Assembly (NCBI RefSeq): GCF_013204885.1
Contig: NZ_JABMKX010000020.1
Coordinates: forward strand, 1 to 64,000
Reading direction: 5' to 3'
Length of the DNA: 64,000 nt
Source of the DNA: Paenibacillus tritici
GTDB lineage: Bacteria > Bacillota > Bacilli > Paenibacillales > Paenibacillaceae
A model generated the notes under the pieces. It saw nothing but the letters and a program-made list of their open reading frames with translations, ran no database searches and was not told where the DNA came from. Each line of letters starts with the position of its first letter. Within the stretch, counting starts at the first letter, position 1. Made by a program: the position numbers and the translations under genes. Of the stretch, positions 17,689-25,801 are shown piece by piece.

Positions 17689-19311
17689 TCACAAGCTGGC
17701 GTTGATCTCGTCCAGAATCTGCTGGCCGCCCAGCTTGTGCCACTCGGATACGAAGGTATCGAAGGCGTCAATAGGCTCCGCACCCATGATGATCTTCGTA
17801 AAAATTTCACGTTCATAATCGCCCAGAATGCCCATTTTGTTCAGCATCGTTTCCGTGGTGCCTCCATAAGCCTGGGGAATCAGATGATCCGTGCCATAGC
17901 CCTCCACAATCGTTTTGAAGGCTTTGACCTGGTGATACTCCATATAGCCGGTCCCCTTGCCGTCCAGATAAGCTACGCTCGGTTCGTATTTGCCCGTCTC
18001 GGTCAGAGCCTGATCCAGCTTGCTGGGATCGCGCTTCTCGATGGCTTCGATCAGGTATTCCAAAGATTTCACGGTAGCATCATCGGTCGTAAGGGTCCGG
18101 GCCAGGGACAAGTGCCCCTGTTCCACAATGGTCTGCCCTTTTTCGAAAGCAAAGAATTTCTTGACCTCGGGATCATTCCGGTTCGGACCGTAAGCCATCT
18201 CGTTGTAATCATTCAATAATTGGACGAGAATTTCGGGATGCTTATAGTCTTTGTTCACCGCATAGTAACTCACCACGGTTGTGCCTACATTGGCAAATAC
18301 ATCCTCGCCGTCGGCGCTTGGAGCCGCCAGTGGAGTCCAGACCATATCCGGCTGGCCCTCCAGGCCCGTACCGTACATGTATACGTTCCAGCAGCGTCCA
18401 TAGCTGATGCCGTATTTGCCGCCGCTGACCTCCTCCGTTACCTTCGTCGTATCCTTCATGCCAAACTCAGGATCAATCAGGCCGGCCTGATACATTTCTC
18501 TGAGCTTAGCCAAGGCATTCTTCATTTCAGGCTGCACGCTGCCGTAGGTGATCTTGCCGTCATCTCCTTTGAGCCAGCTCTGCGGATAGGCATGGTAGCC
18601 GTTGAAGAATCCGGTGGTGGAGGTAATCCCGTCGAATAGCCAGTTGCTGAACGCCAGCCCGCCGGTGTCGTCGATGCCGTTGCCGTCCGGGTCCTGTTCC
18701 TTGAAGGCCTTGGCCACCGCAATCACATCGTCGATGGTCTTCGGCACAGGCAGGTTCAGCTTATCCAGCCAGTCCTGACGCACCCACAGCAGACTAGGTT
18801 CATAGATGACCGAGGTCGTGTAAGGCAAAGCCATGAGCTTGCCGTCAAAGGTAGCCGAATCCATCGCAAGGCCGCCGTCACCGGTGAGAATCTCCTTCGT
18901 CAAATCAGAAGCATGCTCTTCGAAAACATCGGTCAGATCCGCTGTCATACCGGCCTTCACCATGGTCTCCAGCTGGTTGGTGGAGGCTTCGATGACGATA
19001 TCCGGAATTGATCCCGAGGCAATGACGATGTTCAGCTTCTCATTGTATTCATTCTGCAGAGCTGTCCATTCGTGTATGACGTTCAGATTGAACTTGTCAG
19101 CATAATGCCGGTACCAGATGTTGTTCGCAAAATCATCCCCTGCGGGATACCCCCAGGTGGGCAGGGAATAACGGCCTACCCGCAGGTCAATGGGTTGCTT
19201 CGGATCGGCACTGGAGCTGGCAGTGTCTTGGGTATTGGTATTGGATGGTGAGCTGCAGGCTGTCAGGGCCAAAAGAACGGTACTAATAGATAAAGCGGCA
19301 ATTTTTCTCAT
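17689..19311 (-). CDS. Extracellular sugar-binding lipoprotein
   Basis: Solute-binding protein (540 aa) feeding the permease pair directly downstream. The signal peptide ends in a proper lipobox, LLALTACSSP, so it is lipid-anchored to the outer face of the membrane. The long mature part resembles LplA/YtcQ-type binding proteins: NIWYRHYADKFNL, EYNEKLNIVIASGSIPDI, TTSVIYEPSLLWVRQDWLDK, an EQDPDGNGIDDTGG loop that looks like a calcium-binding turn, and MEYHQVKAFKTIVEGYG. It is clearly paralogous to the product at 24060-25703 along its whole length. Confidence 0.92.
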   Translation of the reverse strand: MRKIAALSISTVLLALTACSSPSNTNTQDTASSSADPKQPIDLRVGRYSLPTWGYPAGDDFANNIWYRHYADKFNLNVIHEWTALQNEYNEKLNIVIASGSIPDIVIEASTNQLETMVKAGMTADLTDVFEEHASDLTKEILTGDGGLAMDSATFDGKLMALPYTTSVIYEPSLLWVRQDWLDKLNLPVPKTIDDVIAVAKAFKEQDPDGNGIDDTGGLAFSNWLFDGITSTTGFFNGYHAYPQSWLKGDDGKITYGSVQPEMKNALAKLREMYQAGLIDPEFGMKDTTKVTEEVSGGKYGISYGRCWNVYMYGTGLEGQPDMVWTPLAAPSADGEDVFANVGTTVVSYYAVNKDYKHPEILVQLLNDYNEMAYGPNRNDPEVKKFFAFEKGQTIVEQGHLSLARTLTTDDATVKSLEYLIEAIEKRDPSKLDQALTETGKYEPSVAYLDGKGTGYMEYHQVKAFKTIVEGYGTDHLIPQAYGGTTETMLNKMGILGDYEREIFTKIIMGAEPIDAFDTFVSEWHKLGGQQILDEINASL

Positions 19312-19352
19312 GATTTTGCTTCCCCCTCATATTCGGTTTCTGCATGATCTCT

Positions 19353-22300
19353 TTATTGCACAATCAGAGCCGGCTGGCCCCAGAAGGCCCTGTCATATCC
19401 GTAGTCGCCCAAAGAATCAGTGATCAGGGTGATGATGACCGAAGTTCCGGCATATTCGGCCAGCGGGATACTGAACGGAGTCCAGGCCCCGCCCGGCATG
19501 ATATCCTGCGACCACTTTACCGTTCCGTTCACCGCTATGCGGAAGCCGGCGCCCTGGGAGTCATCCGATCCGTCCTTAATGCCAGCGAATCCCTGTAGTA
19601 CAGCCTGCGTGTCTGCGGGCAAATTCAAGGCATATTCAATATGCGTCTGCCCGTGCTGTGGCGGGTGGGCATCCAGCCCCTGCTTCTCAACGCCGAGTAC
19701 AGCGCCGCTTCCCGGGAATCCGCCGAACGGAGACTGGGCTTGCCCTTCGCTTCCGTCCTCGAACACCAGGCTCGAATGATATGGAGCTCCGGGTAACGAT
19801 AACGGCAGCTGCACAGGAGCAGACACGTTGTGAATCAGATACACCGTACCCGAGGCAGGTGCTGTAATTTCGTAGTGATTGTTACCTAGACTTACAGACG
19901 AGGCTGCTCCGTAGCTGGATTGCACCACAGTTAAGGGCAACGGACTGTTCACCTTGAAGTTTACGCTGCGGTTGCCGCCGTAAGTTGCGACGGCTACCGT
20001 AGGTGCCACCCATACGGCAGAATCATTGTCCACCGTCACACCGGGATGCGTCTCCAGCCGGAGGGTCACTTCTTTGCCTGCTAATTCCGACAAATCCAGC
20101 TCCATGGCTGTAGGTGAGGCGCTTCTGCTGAACTGCTCTTCACTCAGCACCGTACGGTCCCCAGGCGCTTCTGCCTTATCCCAAGCGGATACCTTGAAGG
20201 TGACACCGTCACTGCTCGCAACATTCTGCTCGGAGCCCAGCTGCACACCGGCTTGAAAGCTCGCTGCCGCTGCTGCGGGCAGACTGATATCAAATTCCAG
20301 CCAGGTATGCCCGCCCTGCCACTGCCCTGCGTAAGGCGGATGGGCCAGGATCCGGTCGCCCCAGTGCTGCACAGTTCCTCCTCCGGGGAAGGAGTAGGAG
20401 AATCCGCCCGTGGTAGGGAACGGGGCAGCGGTTGTATGGACGGTACCGTCTCCCATAACCTCTCCTGCTCTAACCGGTCCCTCGTAATTCAGCAGATCTA
20501 TATCCCCGGACTGAAGCTTGTCGTCCATAACGATGGTGGTGTGGGTGGAGCGGCTGGACAGCCGTTTTAGCGCCACATCCTCCGGCCACTCATAGACATG
20601 GAATCCCTCGGGATCACGGACCTGGTTCAAATACAGATACGTTTTGTCCGGGTCCAGCCCGAACAGCTTCTGTTCGTCATAGAGCAGCCACCCCGGAATG
20701 CTTCCCGGCAACGGATAGGTCTCTGCCCCGTACAAATAACGCAAGATGTCGGTGCCCCCGCCGGAAGGGTTCCCGTCGTAGGCGGTCAGCTTCTCGCCAT
20801 AGGAATCGCGTACATATTTGGCACTGCCGCCGTTTGCTGTCCTGAAAGCAAACAGAGTGGGATCTGACATATTGCTGAAATCGGCTGTAGGCTGTGCGCT
20901 CTGGTACCAGCCCGCTTCATCCAGCAATTGTTCCATCAGCGGGGTAGGATTGGCGATCTGGCCCAGATTAGGTCTTGTGAGCATGGGAATGGCCCCGAGC
21001 CGGTTCTGAACGACCTTATGCCAGGCCATGAAATAATCCTCCGTGATCGGGTTCGCATGATCTGGATGACCGTAAATAGTCGTATACGGGGCAAAAATCG
21101 CTGAGCTGGCCGGAACCACCTGATTGATTTTGCTGTCATCCCACGTTCCGCTCGCGGAGAAGATGCCATAGGCATGGCGCTGCGCAAAGGACTCATACCG
21201 TGTCGTGATTTCATTCAAGCTCTCCCCGCCCAAGGCGATATCCGGCAGCGCTTCTCTAAGCTCGCGGTGCAGGGCGATATTGCCTTGCATCATGTTGTTG
21301 CCGTCAATCAGGCCGTTGGCATCGTTATACATGAGCAGCGACTGGTCCAGGTGCAGCGCGTCCGGTCCGACCTCATTCACCAGGGCAGTCATCTTGTTAA
21401 CGAAGAGTTCCCGCCACGCCTCCGCCGCCGGATTAATAACGGCAAATGAAATCTGTTCCGATCCTGCTGTATACTCCCAGCGCTTCCGCTCCAGGGTGAA
21501 CGGATCCTTCACCTGATAGGGCTGCATTTGTGTATAATTCTCGTTGTTAAATGATGTTCCGAATATATTTACATACAGCATCACTCGGAATCCCAGCGCC
21601 TGGGCAGCGTCGATCCTGGCTGCGATATCCGGCTTCGGCTCATAATTGGGAAAATTCACATCATAGGGGTCCGCTCTCCAGCCGGGAACAACCAGCAGCG
21701 TCCGCTCCGCATCTACCCGCTGTGCAAGCTCCTCCAGCATCGGCTGGTCTTCCAGATCCGTCAGTACCGTGAATCCGATATCCTTGGCCCAATCCGGTGC
21801 CTTCGCGGAAGATTCAGCTAACCCGAAGGCGCCGTCTGCCCACTCCCGGTACATTGCCGATCCTTTTGCCCAGTCACCGGCGTAGGCTTTAAGCCGCCAA
21901 TCCGTGGAGACCGACTTGGTCGTTTGCTGAAATGGAGCGGGCGATTGCGTCTCTATTCCAACATAGAAGCTGCCGTTCTCATGCTTCACATGCAAAGTTT
22001 TGAAGAAATCGGCATTGTCATCCGCATGAACCAGCAGTCCGCCCTCTGCCCCCTGCACAAGAAACATCTGCGCCTCCCAGACATCGGGATAGGTGAACTG
22101 GGAGAAGCCATAGGCGGCGTCCGGTGATTCGGCAGTGAGCCGGATCCCGCCCAGTGCAGGAATAATCAGATCATACGTATCGGGGATAATGAATCCCCAT
22201 TGCACGCCCGATATGCCTGGCTGCTCTGTCTGCGCATGCTGGCTGACGGTCAAGGTACCGTCATATTTACGGGCCACCGTCGTTTCCAGCTCAGCCAGCG

Positions 22301-22595
22301 AAGTGCCCGACCCCCAGGTATGTTCATAGGTGACATGCCCTCTCTTCGCTGAAACGGTGGAAGCTGCCGTATCATTCCACAGATTGTTCTGCGCCAGATG
22401 GCGGATACCGGTCAGCTTGCCTTCGTTGCCGCGGGCCAGATTTATCGTTCCATAGGTGAAGTCGATGGCGGCCGTGCCGGAATCAATCGTCACCTTCACA
22501 TTAGCTGTATCTGCAAAACTAAGACCCGGCAGACTGCCACACCAAAGGATACACGCCACACATACCATCACTGTTCTTCTGACAACATGGATCAT
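19353..22595 (-). CDS. Large secreted protein, probable glycoside hydrolase-like barrel (DUF6259-like) with beta-sandwich tail
   Basis: 1080-residue exported protein; I cannot place it firmly in a characterised family. A signal peptide (about 1-28, ending SFADTA) is followed by a beta-rich region. A barrel-like part at about 270-620 contains TLLVVPGWRADPYD, FRVMLYVNIFGTSFN, FAVINPAAEAWRELFVNKM, GPDALHLDQSLL and LGGESLNEIT. The Asp of ALHLDQ and Glu of GGESLN sit where many retaining or inverting TIM-barrel hydrolases have carboxylates. This layout resembles DUF6259 proteins. The C-terminal third has two beta-sandwich modules, each with a PFP.GG-like start and a WLEFDISLP or HIEYALNLP strand, suggesting carbohydrate binding. 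It sits in the sugar operon between a lipoprotein gene and a GH32-like gene, so extracellular glycan processing is likely. Confidence 0.65.
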   Translation of the reverse strand: MIHVVRRTVMVCVACILWCGSLPGLSFADTANVKVTIDSGTAAIDFTYGTINLARGNEGKLTGIRHLAQNNLWNDTAASTVSAKRGHVTYEHTWGSGTSLAELETTVARKYDGTLTVSQHAQTEQPGISGVQWGFIIPDTYDLIIPALGGIRLTAESPDAAYGFSQFTYPDVWEAQMFLVQGAEGGLLVHADDNADFFKTLHVKHENGSFYVGIETQSPAPFQQTTKSVSTDWRLKAYAGDWAKGSAMYREWADGAFGLAESSAKAPDWAKDIGFTVLTDLEDQPMLEELAQRVDAERTLLVVPGWRADPYDVNFPNYEPKPDIAARIDAAQALGFRVMLYVNIFGTSFNNENYTQMQPYQVKDPFTLERKRWEYTAGSEQISFAVINPAAEAWRELFVNKMTALVNEVGPDALHLDQSLLMYNDANGLIDGNNMMQGNIALHRELREALPDIALGGESLNEITTRYESFAQRHAYGIFSASGTWDDSKINQVVPASSAIFAPYTTIYGHPDHANPITEDYFMAWHKVVQNRLGAIPMLTRPNLGQIANPTPLMEQLLDEAGWYQSAQPTADFSNMSDPTLFAFRTANGGSAKYVRDSYGEKLTAYDGNPSGGGTDILRYLYGAETYPLPGSIPGWLLYDEQKLFGLDPDKTYLYLNQVRDPEGFHVYEWPEDVALKRLSSRSTHTTIVMDDKLQSGDIDLLNYEGPVRAGEVMGDGTVHTTAAPFPTTGGFSYSFPGGGTVQHWGDRILAHPPYAGQWQGGHTWLEFDISLPAAAAASFQAGVQLGSEQNVASSDGVTFKVSAWDKAEAPGDRTVLSEEQFSRSASPTAMELDLSELAGKEVTLRLETHPGVTVDNDSAVWVAPTVAVATYGGNRSVNFKVNSPLPLTVVQSSYGAASSVSLGNNHYEITAPASGTVYLIHNVSAPVQLPLSLPGAPYHSSLVFEDGSEGQAQSPFGGFPGSGAVLGVEKQGLDAHPPQHGQTHIEYALNLPADTQAVLQGFAGIKDGSDDSQGAGFRIAVNGTVKWSQDIMPGGAWTPFSIPLAEYAGTSVIITLITDSLGDYGYDRAFWGQPALIVQ

Positions 22596-22631
22596 TACCT
22601 ATCCCCTCTCTTCATCCGGAATGGAATGGAC

Positions 22632-24050
22632 CTACATTGCAAACTGCCTGAACATGAATTCCGCACTACCCTCACTCACGAATAGCCCCGTCCCTCCCTG
22701 CTGGAAATCATACAGCCGTGTGCTTAACGCAATCTCCTCGTTCACATAGACTACGCATACCTGATCTTCCAGATATATGCTTAACGAGCAGGCGGTTCCC
22801 GGCAGCAATGGCAGCGGCCGCTCCATGCCGACGGCGTAGGGGACATCTCCCTTCCTCGGCCACTGGTCCACAACAATCCGGTTACGGCCCGGCTCCAGCC
22901 GGATCATATACCCCTGCCCGAACTCCTGATCGGTCCGCAGAATAATGCCGCAGCCCCGGGTGCCGGGAGCGAACGTTATCGTCGCCTCCAGCTTGCAGGC
23001 GCCGTCCGGTAATGGCCCCGCATAGGCACCGGCGAAGGAATCGGTTGCCGTAACCGCAGCCGTGCTGCCGCTGAACTTCCAGCGTCCGAGCACTTCGGTG
23101 AAGGATAAAGCGCTTTCCTGATTAAACGCAGCATTCAGGGTATCCGGCACTTTTACAAGCAGCGCACCATCCGTGCCCTGTACGACTTCATGCACAACCA
23201 GATGTCCGCCCCATTGCCAGGTGCCCCCGTCATGCTCGCCTTCCCGCGTCGGGTTCCATCCGAATGCATAACGCCGCTCACCGTCGGTCCAAGTCTTGGC
23301 GGCATAGAATGCCCGGGTATCAAGTGCATCGTTCTCGGGCGCAAGCCAAGGCCCCTGCAGCGAGCGGCTCATCCGGTAATGCGTGACCGTACGGTCCGAG
23401 AATGTCGAGTACAGAAGGTACCACCAGTCCCCCATCCGGAACAGGTCCGGGCATTCGTGAGTCGTATACAAGTAGGGAGCCCAGAACGGATCGCGTACCT
23501 CCCAGCTGGTCAAATCCTTGGAGGCGCATAGGGCAACGCAGCCGCGGCGACCCGCGGGGCCCTTCTTCAGCCGGGCGGCAAGGAGCATCCAATATTCCCC
23601 CGCCTCCTCGTTCCAGAACACAAACGGATCACGCCAGTCATGCTCCTCGTAGGCGTCCGTTGGTGCATAGAAGGCATCCTCCGGCCGTTTTTCCCAATGT
23701 ACAAAATCGCTGCTGACCGCATGCATCACTGCCTGCTGCGCCTTGCCCTCTGCCGGATAATGAAAATTGTTGCCGGTATAGAAAATATGATACAGTCCGT
23801 CTTTCTTCAGCACGCATCCCGTATAGATATACAGATCCTGCTCGGATACCGCGCCCCTCGGCAGAACCTCTCCGTATTCCTTGTAGTGAATGAAATCCCG
23901 GGTCCCCAGCAGAAACCAGGGCGTGCCTTCACCGTGTCCTTCCCTGTCGCGCCAATCTTTCAGATACAGCAGCTTGAACTCGCCGTCTTCATAGAACGGG
24001 ATAACGTCGGCCAGCCAGCCGTCTTCAGGCTTGTAGAATAATTTGCTCAT
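22632..24050 (-). CDS. GH32-like (clan GH-J) glycosidase
   Basis: 472-residue five-bladed-propeller glycosidase without a signal peptide. The three carboxylates of clan GH-J are recognisable. They are an N-terminal Asp in DGWLADVIPFYEDG (counterpart of the WMNDPNG nucleophile), DWRDPFVFWNE (RDP transition-state motif) and HECPDLFRMGDWW (EC acid/base motif). A C-terminal beta-sandwich (about 330-472) contains LEATITFAPGTRGCGIILR and LFVSEGSAEF, as in fructan or invertase-type enzymes. The first motif is degenerate, so the substrate may not be a fructoside. It lies 9 bases after the second binding-protein gene and 36 bases before the 1080-residue gene in the same operon. Confidence 0.75.
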   Translation of the reverse strand: MSKLFYKPEDGWLADVIPFYEDGEFKLLYLKDWRDREGHGEGTPWFLLGTRDFIHYKEYGEVLPRGAVSEQDLYIYTGCVLKKDGLYHIFYTGNNFHYPAEGKAQQAVMHAVSSDFVHWEKRPEDAFYAPTDAYEEHDWRDPFVFWNEEAGEYWMLLAARLKKGPAGRRGCVALCASKDLTSWEVRDPFWAPYLYTTHECPDLFRMGDWWYLLYSTFSDRTVTHYRMSRSLQGPWLAPENDALDTRAFYAAKTWTDGERRYAFGWNPTREGEHDGGTWQWGGHLVVHEVVQGTDGALLVKVPDTLNAAFNQESALSFTEVLGRWKFSGSTAAVTATDSFAGAYAGPLPDGACKLEATITFAPGTRGCGIILRTDQEFGQGYMIRLEPGRNRIVVDQWPRKGDVPYAVGMERPLPLLPGTACSLSIYLEDQVCVVYVNEEIALSTRLYDFQQGGTGLFVSEGSAEFMFRQFAM

Positions 24051-24059
24051 GCTGCTCGT

Positions 24060-25703
24060 TCACTCTCCTCCATACGGTTCATTAATTTCTTCCAGGATCG
24101 CCTTACCGCCAAGCCGGTTCCAATCCTTTACGAATCTATCGAATTCATCAATGGAAACCGCCCCCATAATAATTTTGGTGAAGGTTTCCTTCTCGAGTCT
24201 GTCCAGCATGGCCCACTTCTCTGTCATCGTAGGGGTCTGTCCGCCGAAGGCAGTCATCAGCAGCCGGTCGCCGCTATAGTGGTCCATGGTCGTCTCGAAC
24301 CCGAAGTATTGATGGGCAACGGCCCAATTGTCCATATTCCCGGTTGTCAGGTAATCAAGGGTCGGCCCGTATTTGTCGGTTTCGGTGAGCGCATCCTTCA
24401 GCAGGCTTCCATCCTCGTTCCTGATGGCCTCGCGCAGTAACGACAACGACTCTGCCACATCCTCATTGGATACACCGGATTGGACAAAGGACAGCCTGGA
24501 GGTGTTGATCCGTCCGCCGGCTTCTTCCACAGTAATGAATTCGCCTTCGCCGCGTCTTGCGCCGTGAACTACCTCTTCGTGCAGGTTCAGCATTTTCACC
24601 ACAGCCTCCGGGTGCTGATAGCCTTTGCGCACTACGACATATCCGCTTGCCGAGAAGCCTACGCTGGCCTTGGCCGGCACGCCATCCACTGAAGGTACTG
24701 CATACGGCTTCCACTCCATTCCGGGGTTTTGCCGTACCGCATCCAGGAATACATAGGGATTCCAGTTGGCGCCGAACGTCATGCCGAGCTTGTTCGCGGC
24801 GATATCCTCCACCACCTGGTCGCTGTCCTTGACACCGAATTCCCGGTCCAGCTGTCCGCTCCTGTACATCTCCTGAAGCTTGCCCAGCGCACGCTTCATC
24901 TCCGGCTGAATGGAACCGTACATCACTTGACCGTTCCCGTCCTTGATCCAGGTCTGCGGATAAGCGTGATAAGCATTGAAGAATCCGGTAACCGAAGCAA
25001 TGCCGCCATACAGGTAATTATTGATGGCCAGGCCAAAGGTATCCTGCCGGTTGTTGCCGTCGGGATCTTGCCCCGTAAATGCATCGGCAATCGCAAACAC
25101 CTCCTCCAGCGTTTTGGGCTCAGGCAGACCCAATTTGTCCAGCCAGTCCGTACGCACCCACAGCAGATTGGCTTCGTAGATCGGAGCATTGACGATGGGA
25201 ATGGCCAGCAGTTTGCCGTTGAACGTGGCGGAAGCCAAGGCCGCACCGCCGTCTCCCAGCTGCAGTTTTTTGGTGCGGCCGGAAGCGAAGCGCTCGTATA
25301 CCGCCGTCAGATCTTCCAATTGATCCGCATCCGCCAGCTGTTTGAGCTGGCCTGCGGAGACGGAGAACATCTCCGGCAGACTGCCCAAGGCAATCAGGAC
25401 ATTCAGCTTGCGGCTGTACTCGCCCGGCAGGGCGGTCCAATCGTGTTCAATTTCGATGCCCAGCAGGCTGCGGTACTCCCGGTACCAGATATTATCTTCA
25501 ATGCTGTCACCGCCGGGATACGTCCAGGTCTGATCGACCGGACGAGCGATATGAAGCTGAATCGGCGGATCGTATTTTCCAAACGGATAGCCTTCATGTT
25601 CCGCAGAGTTCAGAATTCTGCCCGTTCCGGGACTGCTCGCGCTCAGCAGCAGCGACAGAACGATTCCGTAAGACGTCAAGACTGCCAATCTCTTTCCCTT
25701 CAC
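24060..25703 (-). CDS. Paralogous sugar-binding protein with lost lipobox cysteine
   Basis: 547-residue solute-binding protein closely related to the product at 17689-19311. They share NIWYREY, EYSRKLNVLIALGSLPE, YEANLLWVRTDWLDK, QDPDGNN and the FNAYHAYPQTW and GSIQPEMKRAL segments. It has an N-terminal signal-like hydrophobic stretch, but the lipobox position reads LLLSASSPGTG, with Ser (codon AGC) where the lipoprotein Cys would be. It may therefore be released, or stay anchored by an uncleaved signal. It is the first structural gene after the two-component system and has a TATAAT-like box upstream at 25761-25766. Confidence 0.88.
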   Translation of the reverse strand: MKGKRLAVLTSYGIVLSLLLSASSPGTGRILNSAEHEGYPFGKYDPPIQLHIARPVDQTWTYPGGDSIEDNIWYREYRSLLGIEIEHDWTALPGEYSRKLNVLIALGSLPEMFSVSAGQLKQLADADQLEDLTAVYERFASGRTKKLQLGDGGAALASATFNGKLLAIPIVNAPIYEANLLWVRTDWLDKLGLPEPKTLEEVFAIADAFTGQDPDGNNRQDTFGLAINNYLYGGIASVTGFFNAYHAYPQTWIKDGNGQVMYGSIQPEMKRALGKLQEMYRSGQLDREFGVKDSDQVVEDIAANKLGMTFGANWNPYVFLDAVRQNPGMEWKPYAVPSVDGVPAKASVGFSASGYVVVRKGYQHPEAVVKMLNLHEEVVHGARRGEGEFITVEEAGGRINTSRLSFVQSGVSNEDVAESLSLLREAIRNEDGSLLKDALTETDKYGPTLDYLTTGNMDNWAVAHQYFGFETTMDHYSGDRLLMTAFGGQTPTMTEKWAMLDRLEKETFTKIIMGAVSIDEFDRFVKDWNRLGGKAILEEINEPYGGE

Positions 25704-25760
25704 TTCTTATCCCCCTTCAACCTTGGAGGAGCTTCGTGAAAGTTCGCCTTATTTAGCATT

Positions 25761-25766
25761 ATTATA
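25761..25766 (-). promoter_or_regulatory. Candidate -10 box ahead of the transport/hydrolase operon
   Basis: TATAAT on the minus strand lies 58 bases before the binding-protein start, in the 98-base gap after the response-regulator gene. No good -35 is present 17 bases further up, as expected for a promoter that needs an activator such as the adjacent AraC-type regulator. Confidence 0.4.
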
Positions 25767-25801
25767 GGCTCGCTTCCCCTGGCCCCTCTACTCGCCGATT
25801 T

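Noticed and set aside
24729..25739. Plus-strand frame of 336 codons over the second binding-protein gene
   Set aside because: It mirrors a real gene whose paralog lies in the same operon. It arises from the codon bias of the other strand.
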